Assembly (NCBI GenBank): GCA_022843605.1
Contig: JALHNI010000069.1
Location: forward strand, 1-34,049
Length of the DNA: 34,049 nucleotides
Direction of reading: 5' to 3'
From: Bryobacter sp.
GTDB taxonomy: Bacteria; Acidobacteriota; Terriglobia; Bryobacterales; Bryobacteraceae
Part shown: piece by piece, positions 7,449 to 17,405 of the stretch
How the letters are laid out: the number at the start of each line of letters is the position of its first letter
How positions within the stretch are numbered: the stretch's first letter is position 1
The notes under the pieces: model-generated
What the model saw: the letters and a program-made list of their open reading frames with translations, nothing else
What the model was told of the DNA's origin: nothing
The model's database searches: none
Program-made: the position numbers and the translations under genes

Positions 7449-8702
7449 CTAGTTGAGTCTGATTCTCTGGTGCGCATCCCAGTTGGACATGTCCGAGAGG
7501 ATGACTTTGTCCCCAATGGACAGACCCTTAACGATCTCGATCTGGTTGACCGAATCCCGGCCAAACTGGACCTGGACACGGTTGGCTTCTTTGCCGTCAG
7601 GCGTCAGTTTAAAGAGTCCGACGGTGCTGTTCTTCTGGCCGAACACAGGACGGCCTACATACAGTACGTCTGAAAGCTTCTCAAGTTCGATCGTTCCGTC
7701 AACGCTGAGGTCGGGACGCGCGCCGGGAGGCAGCGTACCTTCGATGCGGACGTCCACGGTGACGGTGCCGTTGACCACCGCCGGGTCAATACGCATCACA
7801 CTGCCGTTCACGATTCCATTGCGGGTGTCGATCTGGGCCGGTTGCCCGATCAGGATGTCCTTCGCTTGCGTCTCGGCGATCTTCAACTCAGCCTTTAGCT
7901 TCCAGGGTTGGACGACTCGAGCCAAGATCGTGCCGGCAGCCACTTTCTGACCAATTTCGACGGCGACGGTCTGAAGCACGCCGGTGGTTCCGGCGCGAAC
8001 CTTAAGCTGGTCAACCTGTAGTTTCTTCAAGTTGTAAGCGGCCCGACGCTTCTCGATCTCGACTTTCTGGCCCTGCAACTGCGCCTCGATCATTTCGCCC
8101 ATGTTGGCCAGCCGCTGCTGTTCCACCTCGTAGCGCTCGCCCAGCTCTTCGGCCGTGGCTTTGGCCAAGCGGACGTTCAGGTCGGCCGCAAGGCCGTTCT
8201 TGGCCAATTCGTATTCCCGGTCACTCTTGAGCTTGGCCTGAACGAATTCGCTCTTCACCTGAGCAGCTTTCGCCTTTTGTTCGAGTCGCTGGCTCTCCAG
8301 GCGCACCTTGAGGTCGGTGTAGGTGGCTTCGCCGGACTTCAGTTGCCACTCGGCGTCGACCATCGAAAGTTGGAGTTCGGGGTTCGAGAGTTCGAGGAGA
8401 ACCGTGTCGGCTGTCACCTTGACGCCTGGAAGGAAGTGCCGCTTCTCGACTCGGCCCTCGGAGTTTGCCGGGACCTGCATCACTTCCTCTGGAACCAGGG
8501 TGCCCAGTCCACGCACCTGACGGAGCATGGGTCCGCGCTTAACCGTATCCGGCCAAAGTGTGGCGGCCTCTACCGTTGGGGCGGCAGGCTTCAGATTGCC
8601 AAGCATGTATGTGGCGGAACCGATCGCGGCGAGGCCCACGACGCCCATGATGATGCGGCGGATCATTTTCTTCTTGGCAATGCCTTCGCGCGGTTTGTCC
8701 AT
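7449..8702 (-). CDS. HlyD/MacA-type periplasmic membrane-fusion protein
   Basis: The 417-residue product from the ATG at 8702 has a single N-terminal membrane anchor (about residues 13-32, [20 protein letters not shown]). A lipoyl/barrel-sandwich half ([22 protein letters not shown]), a long alpha-hairpin with repeated heptads, a second lipoyl half ([20 protein letters not shown]) and beta-barrel/membrane-proximal domains follow. This is the domain order of RND/ABC efflux adaptor proteins that link an inner-membrane pump to an outer-membrane channel. Upstream in-frame starts up to 8741 would only add a non-conserved tail; GAGAG precedes 8702. The ABC ATPase lies directly downstream. Substrate cannot be predicted. 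Confidence 0.88.
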   Translation of the reverse strand: MDKPREGIAKKKMIRRIIMGVVGLAAIGSATYMLGNLKPAAPTVEAATLWPDTVKRGPMLRQVRGLGTLVPEEVMQVPANSEGRVEKRHFLPGVKVTADTVLLELSNPELQLSMVDAEWQLKSGEATYTDLKVRLESQRLEQKAKAAQVKSEFVQAKLKSDREYELAKNGLAADLNVRLAKATAEELGERYEVEQQRLANMGEMIEAQLQGQKVEIEKRRAAYNLKKLQVDQLKVRAGTTGVLQTVAVEIGQKVAAGTILARVVQPWKLKAELKIAETQAKDILIGQPAQIDTRNGIVNGSVMRIDPAVVNGTVTVDVRIEGTLPPGARPDLSVDGTIELEKLSDVLYVGRPVFGQKNSTVGLFKLTPDGKEANRVQVQFGRDSVNQIEIVKGLSIGDKVILSDMSNWDAHQRIRLN

Positions 8703-8750
8703 GTTGCTCTCAGGAACACCAGTGCACATGCCATGCCACATCAGACGTTG

Positions 8751-8767
8751 AACCGAATCAATCGGTT
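8751..8767. promoter_or_regulatory. Inverted repeat in divergent promoter region (possible operator)
   Basis: AACCGA-ATCAA-TCGGTT is a perfect 6-bp inverted repeat with a 5-base spacer, lying in the 173-bp gap between the divergent membrane-fusion gene and the YyaL-like gene. The core GAATCAATCGG (8755-8765) recurs as a direct repeat at 8819-8829. This is compatible with a regulator-binding site, but no regulator gene is nearby. Confidence 0.35.
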
Positions 8768-8875
8768 AGGCGGCAATCTTTCTTCTCCAACTGTTCGCTA
8801 TTGGGACGGTCCTGTACGGAATCAATCGGCAAGCGGGCGAGTCCGGGGTGGACCGGCCCGCATCCAACTCACTTC

Positions 8876-10951
8876 ATGCCTAATCGACTCGCCCACGAGG
8901 CTAGCCCCTATCTCTTGCAACACGCCAACAATCCAGTCGACTGGTTCCCGTGGGGTGAAGAAGCCTTCGAGAAAGCCAAGGCAGAGGATAAACCCATCTT
9001 CCTGTCGATTGGATACTCCACCTGCCACTGGTGCCACGTGATGGAGCATGAGAGTTTCGAGAATGAAGCGATCGCCAGCCTGCTGAATCAGCATTTCGTG
9101 CCCGTGAAGGTGGACCGCGAGGAGCGGCCCGACATTGACCGTATCTACATGATGTTCGTCCAGGCCACTACGGGAGGCGGGGGGTGGCCGATGTCAGTGT
9201 TTCTGACGCCAGAACTGAAGCCGTTCTTTGGCGGGACCTACTATACGCCGGGAGACAGAAACGGACGGCCCGGTTTCGGGACGATCCTGCAGCATCTGGC
9301 TGCGGCCTGGGCCGGCGATCGGCAGAAGATTCTGGACTCAGGCGAAGCGGTTTTGTCGGAACTGCGGAAGTACTCTGAGGTGCGCGCCCTCGGCGAAGAG
9401 ATGCTGGACCCTCAGAAACTAAGCGAGACGCTGTTTGAACAGTTGAAGGGCACTTTCGACAGCCGCCTGGGCGGCTTCGGCCGTCAGCCGAAGTTCCCCC
9501 GGCCGGTGGTCTACAACTTTCTGCTGCGACATCATCACCTCACCGGCAATGACGAAGCCCTCGAGATGGTGACGAAGACGCTGGACGAGATGGCGCGGGG
9601 CGGGATGAATGACCAGATGGGCGGCGGCTTCCATCGTTACTCGGTGGACGCGCAGTGGTTCGTTCCCCACTTCGAGAAGATGCTCTACGATCAGGCCCAG
9701 TTGGCGGTGAGCTATCTGGAGGCCTTTCAGGTGACCCGCGAACCCCGGTATGCGGCGGTCGCGCGTAGCATTTTCGATTACGTTTTGCGCGATATGACGG
9801 ATCCGGCGGGCGGGTTCTACTCCGCGGAGGACGCCGACAGCGAAGACCCGCTAAAGGCAGGCCACAAGCGCGAGGGTGCGTTCTACGTCTGGACCTACGA
9901 CGAGATCGCCAATCTGATCGGCGAGAAGGCGATGACCTGGTTCGCCTACCGCTACGGTTGTGCGCCCAACGGTAATGTCCACGAAGATCCGCACCAGCAG
10001 TTTCTCCGGCACAACATTCTCTACGAGTCTCGGTCGATTCCGGAGACGTCGCAGCGCTTCGGCGTGCGCGTCGACGAACTGACCACGACTTTCGATGATG
10101 CCCGGGCCAAGCTGATGGAGGCGCGCAAGAAGCGGGTGCGTCCGGGACTGGATGACAAGATCCTGACGGCGTGGAATGGCCTGATGATCTCGGCCTTTGC
10201 GCGGGGCGCGGCAGTGTTGGACGAACCCCGCTACCTGGTGGCGGCTCAGCGGGCGGCGGCGTTTCTGAAGAACCAGTTGTTGATGAGTGACGGAGTCCTG
10301 CTGCGGCGCTACCGGCAGGGGGCCGCCGCCATTCCAGGATTTCTGGATGACTATGCCTGCTTCCTGCAAGCCCTGCTGGACCTGCATCAGGCGGACTTCG
10401 ATCCGCGTCATCTCACCTTAGCGCGTACCCTTGCCGAGGACTTGATCGATTTGTTTGAAGACGAGGCCCACGGCGGATTCTATTCCACGACCGGGGCGGA
10501 AAGTGACCTGATCCTTCGCATTAAGGACGACTACGACGGTGCCGAACCGAGCGGCAACTCGGCGGCGGCTTCGGCGCTGGTAACTCTGCACGCCCTAACG
10601 GGGGAGGTCCGCTATCAGGAGGCGGCTGAGCGGCTGTTCCAGGCGTTTACGCCCCGGTTGACACTCGCCGCAGGGACATTGCCGCAGATGCTGGTGGCTT
10701 TACTGACGGCGCGGACGCCGCATCGTCAGGTGGTTTTTGCCGGTCCGCACGACGCCACACTGTTGAGCTTGGCCCGACAGCCGTTCGCACCGTTCCAAAG
10801 CATCCTGCGGGCCGAGTGGGCACCGGTGCAGATGCCGGCAATCGACGGGAAGCCAACCGCCTATGTCTGCCAAAATTTCACGTGCCAACTGCCGGTTACC
10901 AGCGGCGAGGGATTGTCGGACCTACTTCAGGCAGGTTCGACCCGGCTCTAA
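8876..10951 (+). CDS. YyaL/DUF255 family protein with thioredoxin-like domain
   Basis: The 691-residue product starts [23 protein letters not shown], the highly conserved N-terminus of the DUF255/YyaL (spermatogenesis-associated protein 20) family. That conservation fixes the ATG at 8876 over an earlier in-frame TTG at 8801. A thioredoxin-like domain occupies roughly residues 1-160 with a CHWC motif at 50-53 ([12 protein letters not shown]). The rest is an alpha/alpha six-hairpin toroid like N-acylglucosamine 2-epimerases and glycosidases. The enzymatic role of the family is unsettled; the CxxC suggests redox activity. No signal peptide, so probably cytoplasmic. The gene is transcribed divergently from the membrane-fusion gene and converges on the PA14-like gene, overlapping it by 56 bases at the 3' ends. 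Confidence 0.9.
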   Translation: MPNRLAHEASPYLLQHANNPVDWFPWGEEAFEKAKAEDKPIFLSIGYSTCHWCHVMEHESFENEAIASLLNQHFVPVKVDREERPDIDRIYMMFVQATTGGGGWPMSVFLTPELKPFFGGTYYTPGDRNGRPGFGTILQHLAAAWAGDRQKILDSGEAVLSELRKYSEVRALGEEMLDPQKLSETLFEQLKGTFDSRLGGFGRQPKFPRPVVYNFLLRHHHLTGNDEALEMVTKTLDEMARGGMNDQMGGGFHRYSVDAQWFVPHFEKMLYDQAQLAVSYLEAFQVTREPRYAAVARSIFDYVLRDMTDPAGGFYSAEDADSEDPLKAGHKREGAFYVWTYDEIANLIGEKAMTWFAYRYGCAPNGNVHEDPHQQFLRHNILYESRSIPETSQRFGVRVDELTTTFDDARAKLMEARKKRVRPGLDDKILTAWNGLMISAFARGAAVLDEPRYLVAAQRAAAFLKNQLLMSDGVLLRRYRQGAAAIPGFLDDYACFLQALLDLHQADFDPRHLTLARTLAEDLIDLFEDEAHGGFYSTTGAESDLILRIKDDYDGAEPSGNSAAASALVTLHALTGEVRYQEAAERLFQAFTPRLTLAAGTLPQMLVALLTARTPHRQVVFAGPHDATLLSLARQPFAPFQSILRAEWAPVQMPAIDGKPTAYVCQNFTCQLPVTSGEGLSDLLQAGSTRL

Positions 10952-11537
10952 TGCCGCGAATCTTACCGGGGACGAGAGCGGAGCCGGCCGGGGCTGGGAA
11001 GTCATCGGTGTTCAGCAATCGCCACCCCTCCCCGGGCGGGATGACGCCCAGTTCCAAGGCCACGTGAAAGCGCGGTCCTTGGAAGTAGGCGATCTCGAGT
11101 TGGTGTACCCCGCGGGTTAGCACCGCACTGCCTTCTAGCTTGCTGGGAGAATGGATGCCATCGTTATCGACGATCATTTTCTTGTCAATCTTGAGCCACG
11201 ACCCATCATCGGACAATAGACTGAAAACGTAACGGCCTTCCTTCTCCACCCAGATCCGGCCGCTGTAGAGGATTGCAAACCATTCGAAGCGGTCCGTGAC
11301 TCCGGGAAACCCCTGTTGAAAAGCTTGGAGCGGGACATTGATTACGGTAGTGTAGATGGCTCCGACGGAACGCATTTTGTCGAGGCGGGGAAGAAGATCG
11401 GTGTCCGGCTTGAGGTGGTAGATCTGGCCACGAAAGCCGGAGGAACTCACTACAGTTGTCCCGAAGGTGGGTGTCGGCTGGTCCTGAGCCGGGACTTCCC
11501 CAGCCAACGCGGCCATCATCGCCAGCAGGCTCCTCAT
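10896..11537 (-). CDS. Secreted PA14-like domain protein
   Basis: A 213-residue protein with a short hydrophobic signal ([18 protein letters not shown]). The central part, [30 protein letters not shown] (given here in pieces: [25 protein letters not shown]), then [22 protein letters not shown], follows the PA14/fibro-slime pattern of a beta-sandwich often binding carbohydrate. PA14 domains usually have the 'F-x-x-x-SDDGs-x-l-x-id' motif, seen clearly here. The C-terminal end runs 56 bases into the convergent YyaL-like gene. Ligand and role are unknown. The start at 11537 lies 80 bases from the divergent tpx start. Confidence 0.7.
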   Translation of the reverse strand: MRSLLAMMAALAGEVPAQDQPTPTFGTTVVSSSGFRGQIYHLKPDTDLLPRLDKMRSVGAIYTTVINVPLQAFQQGFPGVTDRFEWFAILYSGRIWVEKEGRYVFSLLSDDGSWLKIDKKMIVDNDGIHSPSKLEGSAVLTRGVHQLEIAYFQGPRFHVALELGVIPPGEGWRLLNTDDFPAPAGSALVPGKIRGIRAGSNLPEVGPTIPRRW

Positions 11538-11616
11538 GCCCCTATCCTACTCGGAAACCAAGCTTGCTAGACTGGGCCTTGCAGTCCTGCGAGATCTTAA
11601 GGAGATATCAGAATTC

Positions 11617-12126
11617 ATGGAACGTCCAGGTGGAACTACGTTTAAGGGCAGTCCGCTCACTTTGGTGGGTCCGGAGTTAGCGGCCGGCCAGCCCGCCCCA
11701 GATTTTGAATTGGTCAGTGGTTCGATGCAGCCCGTTACCCTTGCGGGTACGGGTTCCGGGGTACGCGTTTTCAGTGTGGTTCCCAGCCTCGACACGCCGG
11801 TTTGCGACGCGCAGACCAAGCGTTTCAACGATGAGGCCGGGAAGTTGCCTGGGGTGGAAATGTACACGATCAGCATGGATCTGCCCTTCGCCCAGAATCG
11901 CTGGTGCACAGCCATGGGCGTCGACAAGGTGAAAATGCTCTCGGACCACAAGTCCGGCAGCTTTGGCGAGTCTTATGGCACTTTGATCAAGGAATGGCGG
12001 ATGGAGTCGCGGGCTATCTTCGTCGTCGGTAAAGACAACACGATCAAGCACGTTGAGTACGTGAAGGAAGTCGCGGATCATCCGGACTATGACGCGGCGC
12101 TTGCAGCCGCCCAGTCCGCCCTGTAG
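11617..12126 (+). CDS. tpx: Thiol peroxidase Tpx (atypical 2-Cys peroxiredoxin)
   Basis: The 169-residue protein is a full-length Tpx. The peroxidatic cysteine is Cys63 in the conserved SLDTPVCDAQT segment, and the resolving cysteine is Cys97 in AQNRWCTAMG. Tpx reduces peroxides in the cytoplasm or periplasm using thioredoxin as donor. The ATG at 11617 is preferred over an in-frame ATG at 11536 because it gives the canonical length and because AAGGAG (11599-11604) lies 12 bases upstream. A strong intrinsic terminator follows, so it is probably monocistronic; its promoter should lie in the 80 bases separating it from the divergent PA14-like gene. Confidence 0.95.
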   Translation: MERPGGTTFKGSPLTLVGPELAAGQPAPDFELVSGSMQPVTLAGTGSGVRVFSVVPSLDTPVCDAQTKRFNDEAGKLPGVEMYTISMDLPFAQNRWCTAMGVDKVKMLSDHKSGSFGESYGTLIKEWRMESRAIFVVGKDNTIKHVEYVKEVADHPDYDAALAAAQSAL

Positions 12127-12144
12127 ATTGGCTAAGTCCCGAAG

Positions 12145-12178
12145 AAAAAGCCCGCCCACCGAGGGGCGGGCTTTTTTT
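12145..12178 (+). terminator. Intrinsic terminator after tpx
   Basis: GCCCGCCC (12150-12157) pairs with GGGCGGGC (12164-12171) around a six-base loop, followed by seven T (12172-12178). An A-run before the stem lengthens it and could allow function on the other strand as well. It lies 19 bases past the tpx stop. Confidence 0.93.
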
Positions 12179-12460
12179 GCGCCCATTTGGCCACTTTCCC
12201 CCGTCAGGAAACTTAGTCCGACTAAATAGTAAATCCAATTGAATCAATAGGATATCAGGGAGTTTGGATTCTGGGTCGTTCGCAGTTATCTACTAACTAT
12301 CGAAAAATCAACAACTTGCGGGATGTTTATCCCCCCGGGTGTTTAGAATCAACAGGCTACAGCTAGGTCGCTCTGGTGTTGAACGTTCGCCGCACATTTT
12401 CAGTAGCATTCAATTTAGACTTTTGCTAAGCTGAAATCGCCAACCGTTCAGCAACACTCC
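12179..12460. other. Intergenic region upstream of the TonB-receptor gene
   Basis: About 280 bases without a supported gene. It is AT-richer than its surroundings and contains GAATCAATAGG (12241-12251) and GAATCAACAGG (12346-12356), exactly 105 bases apart start to start. Both resemble the GAATCAATCGG repeat found near 8755 and 8819. No confident sigma-70 promoter or riboswitch was recognised, and no clear ribosome-binding site precedes the ATG at 12461. Confidence 0.5.
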
Positions 12461-14896
12461 ATGCGTCATTTACTCTTACTAAATTGTTTCATCCTGGCCA
12501 CAATCGGCACCCTCAACGCGCAGGTTGTGCTTTCCGGCAGGATTGCCGATCCACAGGGCGCGGGGATTCCCGGCGCTCGGGTAGATGCCTACCTAAATGG
12601 CAGCCAGACCCCGGCGTCCGTGGTGACCGGCCCGACTGGCGCCTTTCGTTTTCCTCAGTTGAACTCGGGCAGCATTCTGGTGCAGGTGGATGCCCCTGGA
12701 TTCCGGCGTAGCAGCCGATCCTTCCGGCTGGATCAACCCACTCGCGAAGAGAACTTCCGGCTCGACTTGGCCGGACTGAGCGGCTCCGTGGTCGTTACCG
12801 ATTCAGGGGCTCCCCAAAGCATCGACCAAACCACCAAGGCGATTACGGTGATCGACGCCGCGGAGATTGAGGCCCGAAACGAGTTCTCCTTGGCTGAGAT
12901 CCTGCGCAGTACCCCCGGCGTCCAAATTCGGAACTCGGGTGGCCTTGGTCAACTCACTCAGATTCGCGTTCGCGGTTTGCGTCCCGACGCGACGGCCATT
13001 CTAATTGACGGGATGCGTTTTCGCGACCCTTCCACGACCCAAGGCGATGCCAGTTCGTTTGTCTCCAACCTGAACTTCGTCAATGCCAGCCGGGTCGAGG
13101 TCCTGCGCGGCTCTGGATCGTCGCTGTACGGCAGCAATGCGGTGGGTGGAGCAGTGAATATGGTGACGGACCCCGGCGGGTCGCCGATGCACGGTCAGTT
13201 GCAGGCTGAAGGCGGTGGGATGGGATTCCTGCGCGGCCGCGCGACGGTCGCGGGCGGGTGGCTCAAGAACCGGCTCACCTACAGCGGCGGATTCTCGCAC
13301 GTCAATGTCTTGTCCGGCGTCGACACCAATGACCGTATGCGGTCCACGGGCGGGCAGGCCTTCCTGCGCTATGACTTGACGCCGAGTCTGAAACTGACAG
13401 GCCGCTTCTATGGTTCGGATGACTTCGCGCAGAACAACGTCAGTCCCACCACGAGCGGCATTCCCGCGGCCAACTTTCCGGCGACAGGAATCGTCACGGG
13501 CATTCCGCTGTCTCCCGACCAGGTGTTGAACCTGAACGCGGGACGGCCGGTGAATTACGGCAATGCGACCTACATTCCAGGACGCGACGATCCGGACAAT
13601 CGCCGCACCTCGCGCTTCGCGACGTCGGCGTTCCGGGCCGAACAGGCTTGGTCCAAAGTCACACTGCTGGCAAGTTATCAACGCCTGACGACGGACCGGG
13701 TGTTTGCTACGGGTCCGGCGGGCGGCGGGTTCCAGCCCGTTGCGACCAGCATCACGAACCCTGGCGGAACAAGCGATGTGGCCGATGCCCGCGTGACAAT
13801 TCGGCCGGCACATGAATATCAGATCACGGCAGGCTACGAGTTTGAACGCGAGCAGTTTCTCGATCGCCAGAACAACGGACTACCGGCGCCGCGGTCGATT
13901 GTGACGCGCGGCGACATTCGCCAAACTTCGAGCGCGGTTTTCATGCAGCATCAGTTTTCGTTGCTGCGGGACCGCCTGCAGGTTCTCGCCTCGGGGCGAT
14001 GGCAGGCTTTTCAGTTGGCCAGGCCGATCTTCGAATTGACCGGTACTGCCAATAACTATGACCGGATCGCTTTGAGCGCACCGCCCCGCGCTTTAACCGG
14101 TGATCTCTCCGCCGGCTACTTATTCCAGAGAACTGGCACGAAGTTGCGCGCTCACTTCGGCAACTCGTATCGTGCTCCAGCGCTTTACGAGCGCTTTGGG
14201 GGCGGCTTCTCGAACAACCCGGCCTCCGGCATTGTCTCATTCACCCCTTTCGGTGACCCGCGCCTTGCGCCGGATCGCTACGTGGCAATTGACTTTGGCT
14301 TCGATCAGTATCTGTTCCGCGAACGTTTCCGACTCTCGGCCACTTACTTCTATACCCGGATTCAGCAGGTGACGGCCTTTGACTCGAGCGGGGTGATTCG
14401 TCCGGCGACGGATCCGTTTGGCCGCAATTCGGGCTACATCAATGGTGCCGGCGGCATTTCGCGCGGGGCGGAGTTAGGCGTGGAAGCGCGCCCGACCCGT
14501 ACGTTGACGTTGAACGGCTCCTACACTTACACCAGCGCGGTAAACGATCGTGACATCCAGGTGGCCGGTTTCTGGCGGGCACTCACGGTGCCGAGGCATA
14601 CGGCAACGATCGTCGCAACGCAGCGGATCGGGAAGCGCGCCGACGTAACCGTGGATCTGTTTCATGGCTCGTCGCACTACGTATCGTTCTTTGCCGTCAG
14701 CCGTTCCCGGCCCTTCGTACTGCCGGGCTTCACCAAGGCCGATGTCGTGGCCGGATACAAGATCTGGCAGACAGACCAGCGGACCTTGCGGGGCTATGTG
14801 AAGGTTGAGAACTTCTTCAATCAGCCTTACTACGAAAACGGCTGGCGCTCCTCCAAGGCGTGGGCGATCGCTGGTTTGTCCTATAGCTTCAACTAA
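12461..14896 (+). CDS. TonB-dependent outer-membrane receptor
   Basis: The 811-residue product has a signal peptide (MRHLLLLNCFILATIGTLNAQ) and a carboxypeptidase-regulatory-like beta-sandwich at about residues 22-105 (VVLSGRIADPQGAGIPGARVDA). A TonB plug follows at about 115-225, with ILRSTPGVQIRNSGG, IRVRGLRPDATAILIDGM and VEVLRGSGSSLYGSNAVGGAVN. The remainder is a 22-strand-type beta-barrel ending in an aromatic-containing strand (AIAGLSYSFN). It takes up a substrate, such as a metal chelate, cofactor or sugar, across the outer membrane. Its length is that of siderophore/cobalamin-type receptors rather than the larger Oar-like acidobacterial ones. The next gene, an exported phosphoesterase, starts at the base after the stop codon, so the two are probably co-translated. 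Confidence 0.92.
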   Translation: MRHLLLLNCFILATIGTLNAQVVLSGRIADPQGAGIPGARVDAYLNGSQTPASVVTGPTGAFRFPQLNSGSILVQVDAPGFRRSSRSFRLDQPTREENFRLDLAGLSGSVVVTDSGAPQSIDQTTKAITVIDAAEIEARNEFSLAEILRSTPGVQIRNSGGLGQLTQIRVRGLRPDATAILIDGMRFRDPSTTQGDASSFVSNLNFVNASRVEVLRGSGSSLYGSNAVGGAVNMVTDPGGSPMHGQLQAEGGGMGFLRGRATVAGGWLKNRLTYSGGFSHVNVLSGVDTNDRMRSTGGQAFLRYDLTPSLKLTGRFYGSDDFAQNNVSPTTSGIPAANFPATGIVTGIPLSPDQVLNLNAGRPVNYGNATYIPGRDDPDNRRTSRFATSAFRAEQAWSKVTLLASYQRLTTDRVFATGPAGGGFQPVATSITNPGGTSDVADARVTIRPAHEYQITAGYEFEREQFLDRQNNGLPAPRSIVTRGDIRQTSSAVFMQHQFSLLRDRLQVLASGRWQAFQLARPIFELTGTANNYDRIALSAPPRALTGDLSAGYLFQRTGTKLRAHFGNSYRAPALYERFGGGFSNNPASGIVSFTPFGDPRLAPDRYVAIDFGFDQYLFRERFRLSATYFYTRIQQVTAFDSSGVIRPATDPFGRNSGYINGAGGISRGAELGVEARPTRTLTLNGSYTYTSAVNDRDIQVAGFWRALTVPRHTATIVATQRIGKRADVTVDLFHGSSHYVSFFAVSRSRPFVLPGFTKADVVAGYKIWQTDQRTLRGYVKVENFFNQPYYENGWRSSKAWAIAGLSYSFN

Positions 14897-16180
14897 GTGC
14901 GCACTCTTACTCTCATTTTGTTTGCTGTCTCGGTACGGGCCGAACTGCGGATCGGCCTGATCGGCGATCAGACGGCGGCGACGGATCTTGATGCGGCTTA
15001 TCGCGTACTGGCGGCGGGGGTCAGTGCATTGAATGCCAGTCAGCCACATTTGGTGCTGCATACCGGTGACTTACTCGAGAGCGTGAAGTATCCGAACGCG
15101 ACACCGGAGGAGGAGTATCGGGCCCAATACGCGAAGGCGACGGGGCTCTTGGGGAAGCTGAAGGCGCCCTGGTACTTGGCGGCGGGCGACCACGATGTGA
15201 GCGCACCTTACAATCAGCCGGACGAGACGCACAATCGCCAACTGTTTCAGAGTCTGTATCCGCCTAGTAAGGAACGCCTCTACTATAGTTTCGATCATGC
15301 TGGATACCACTTTATTGCTCTCAGTTCACAGGAACACCACAACACTGACCCGCGCTGGGGCACGGCATTTCGGGCTCAGCTATCGGACGGCCAGCTGACT
15401 TGGTTGAAACGGGATCTGGCGCAGCATCGGCGCGCGAAGGGGATCATTGTTTTTCTGCATCAGCCGCTTTGGTATCAATGGGCAAATTGGGCGCCAGTGC
15501 ATCAGTTGCTTCGGCAGTATAAAGTGCGGGCGGTGATTGCCGGACACTTTCACTACAACCAGGACGAAGGGACTCTGGACGGAATCCGGTATCTGGTGAC
15601 GGGCGCCACGGGCGGGATGACGAAGCATGGCAGTCCCGGTGCCGGTGACTTTCATCACGTTACACTCTTGCGGATCTCGGGGCGTCGCCTGGACCTTGAG
15701 GTGATTCCGCTGAGTAATTCAGCGCCAAGGTCATTCTCGTCCCGCCGGGATATGGACCGCGTGCAGGCGGTGGCGGTGAACCTGAGTAACTTGTTTGCCG
15801 ATACGACGGTGGATACGTGCGCGGGAAAATCCGAGGTCCGGTTGCAGTCGATCGGCAATCCGATTGATGTACCGCTGCGGCTCAGTGTGCGGGCGTTGGC
15901 GAGCAACTACCCGCCGGTAGAAAGCCATTACAACGGGACGGTCTGCCTCGGCAATGCGGATTGCGTACTGCCTCCCGGGTTGCTGGTGCAATCGTCAAAC
16001 AACTCCAGTGTCGTTCCGGAGCGCACCCAGGCCGTATGGAGCGCGCAGTTGCCGTCGAAGACCACTGACGGAAAGCCCCCTGAACTGCGGCTGATCGTTC
16101 GCGCCGAGTTTGCCGGTGAACGCGAGACGCTGCACATCGAGCAGACGATTTCTGTCCGGACAAACTGCCCGCTCAAGTAG
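14897..16180 (+). CDS. Exported calcineurin-like metallophosphoesterase
   Basis: This 427-residue protein starts with GTG directly after the TonB-receptor stop codon. A signal peptide (MRTLTLILFAVSVRA) is followed by the metallophosphoesterase core: GDQ (Asp24), HTGDLL (Asp58), AGDHDV (97-101), FLHQPLW (His188) and AGHFHYN (His217/His219). The first motif is D-Q-T rather than the usual D-x-H, so one metal ligand may be missing or supplied differently. A C-terminal beta-rich region of about 150 residues has three conserved-looking cysteines and no recognised family. Likely acts in the periplasm. Coupling with the receptor suggests it processes an imported phosphorylated compound, but this is inference. 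Confidence 0.87.
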   Translation: MRTLTLILFAVSVRAELRIGLIGDQTAATDLDAAYRVLAAGVSALNASQPHLVLHTGDLLESVKYPNATPEEEYRAQYAKATGLLGKLKAPWYLAAGDHDVSAPYNQPDETHNRQLFQSLYPPSKERLYYSFDHAGYHFIALSSQEHHNTDPRWGTAFRAQLSDGQLTWLKRDLAQHRRAKGIIVFLHQPLWYQWANWAPVHQLLRQYKVRAVIAGHFHYNQDEGTLDGIRYLVTGATGGMTKHGSPGAGDFHHVTLLRISGRRLDLEVIPLSNSAPRSFSSRRDMDRVQAVAVNLSNLFADTTVDTCAGKSEVRLQSIGNPIDVPLRLSVRALASNYPPVESHYNGTVCLGNADCVLPPGLLVQSSNNSSVVPERTQAVWSAQLPSKTTDGKPPELRLIVRAEFAGERETLHIEQTISVRTNCPLK

Positions 16181-16181
16181 C

Positions 16182-17405
16182 CTAGCTCTTGGGCCTTATA
16201 CGTTCCTTGCCCTCATGGACGCGTTGGCGAAATTCGCCTTGAAGCCCGGCGGCGAGCGAGACGGTGCTATCGCCGAAGCGGCCACGCAACTTGTCGACGG
16301 CCGAGAGAGCGCGCTGCCATTTCTCGTCCTGGCCACCCGAGAGCAAGTTCATCTGCCCGCCAGACTCGGTTAGCGACGAGACTTGCACTCCCAGCAAACG
16401 AATCTTGCGCCCGGCTTTCCAATTGGCGCGAAACAGTGCGCGCGACTCGCGCATGATCTCGGCATCGAGTTGCGTGGGTTGGTCAAGCGTGTGAGCGCGG
16501 GTGATGGTGGAGAAGTCCTGGTAGCGGAGTTTCAATTGGACCGTGCGGGCGTGCAAGGCATGGTCCCGCAGGCGGCGGGCAACCATTTCGCTAAGCTTGG
16601 CCAGCGTGCTTTCGAGCAAGGTCTGGTCGGCGGTGTCTTCGGTGTAGGTGTGCTCGTGCGAGATGGATTTCGGTCCGCCATCTTCGCCGATCGCCGTGTC
16701 GAACCAGCCGCCTGCATCTTCGCCCCGGGCCTTGCCGGCCAGGGCCAGGCCAAGTCGACCGAAGCGGCTGCGCAGCAGGCCTTCGTCGAGAGCGGCCAAG
16801 TCGCGAATGCGGCGGATGCCCATTCCGTTCAGGTGCTGCCCGGTCACCTCGCCAACCCCGGGGATACGGTGAATGTCGAGCGGCCCCAGAAAGGTCGCTT
16901 CCTGGCCAGGCAGGACATGCAGAATGCCATGCCTCTTAGCCTGATCGGAGGCGATTTTCGCCACTAGGCGGGAGGCAGCGATGCCGATCGAGCAATTGAG
17001 CTGGGTCTGCTGTTGGACAGCCGCGTGCAGGCGATGAGCGGCCCGAAGCGGTGGGCCATGGAGGCGCTCCGTGCCTGTCATGTCGAGGTAGGCTTCGTCG
17101 ATGGAGGCCATTTCGACCAAGGGTGAAAACTCGCGAAGGACCTGCTCCACGGCGCGCGAGGCCTCAGCATAGCGTTCTCGTTGCCCACTGATGAAGATCG
17201 CATGGGGGCAAAGCTTGGCCGCCTGGCGCAAAGGCATGGCGGAGTGGACGCCGAACTTCCGGGCTTCATAGGAGGCTGCCGAGACGACACCCCGTTCGTG
17301 GGCCTTCCCGCCCACCACGACGGCTTTGCCCTTGAGGGAGGGCTCATACAGTTCTTCCACCGACACGAAGAAAGCATCCATGTCGACGTGGAAGATGGTG
17401 GCCAT
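16182..17405 (-). CDS. dinB: DNA polymerase IV (Y-family translesion polymerase)
   Basis: The 407-residue product has all Y-family landmarks: IFHVDMDAFFVSVE at the N-terminus (metal-binding Asp8 and steric-gate aromatic pair Phe12/Phe13), and SIDEAYLDMT with catalytic Asp103 and Glu104. A helix-hairpin-helix type thumb (IPGVGEVTGQHLNGMGI) and a C-terminal little-finger domain follow. It copies damaged DNA with low fidelity. Length is normal for bacterial Pol IV (about 350-420). The ATG at 17405 overlaps the stop of the DsbD-alpha-like gene by one base (TGATG), implying translational coupling with redox genes, an unusual partnership. No clamp-binding peptide was recognised with certainty at the C-terminus. 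Its stop lies one base from that of the convergent phosphoesterase gene. Confidence 0.95.
   Translation of the reverse strand: MATIFHVDMDAFFVSVEELYEPSLKGKAVVVGGKAHERGVVSAASYEARKFGVHSAMPLRQAAKLCPHAIFISGQRERYAEASRAVEQVLREFSPLVEMASIDEAYLDMTGTERLHGPPLRAAHRLHAAVQQQTQLNCSIGIAASRLVAKIASDQAKRHGILHVLPGQEATFLGPLDIHRIPGVGEVTGQHLNGMGIRRIRDLAALDEGLLRSRFGRLGLALAGKARGEDAGGWFDTAIGEDGGPKSISHEHTYTEDTADQTLLESTLAKLSEMVARRLRDHALHARTVQLKLRYQDFSTITRAHTLDQPTQLDAEIMRESRALFRANWKAGRKIRLLGVQVSSLTESGGQMNLLSGGQDEKWQRALSAVDKLRGRFGDSTVSLAAGLQGEFRQRVHEGKERIRPKS

Noticed and set aside
13001..13813. 270-codon minus-strand frame within the TonB-receptor gene
   Set aside because: Antisense shadow of a firmly identified receptor; high Arg content is typical of such spurious frames.
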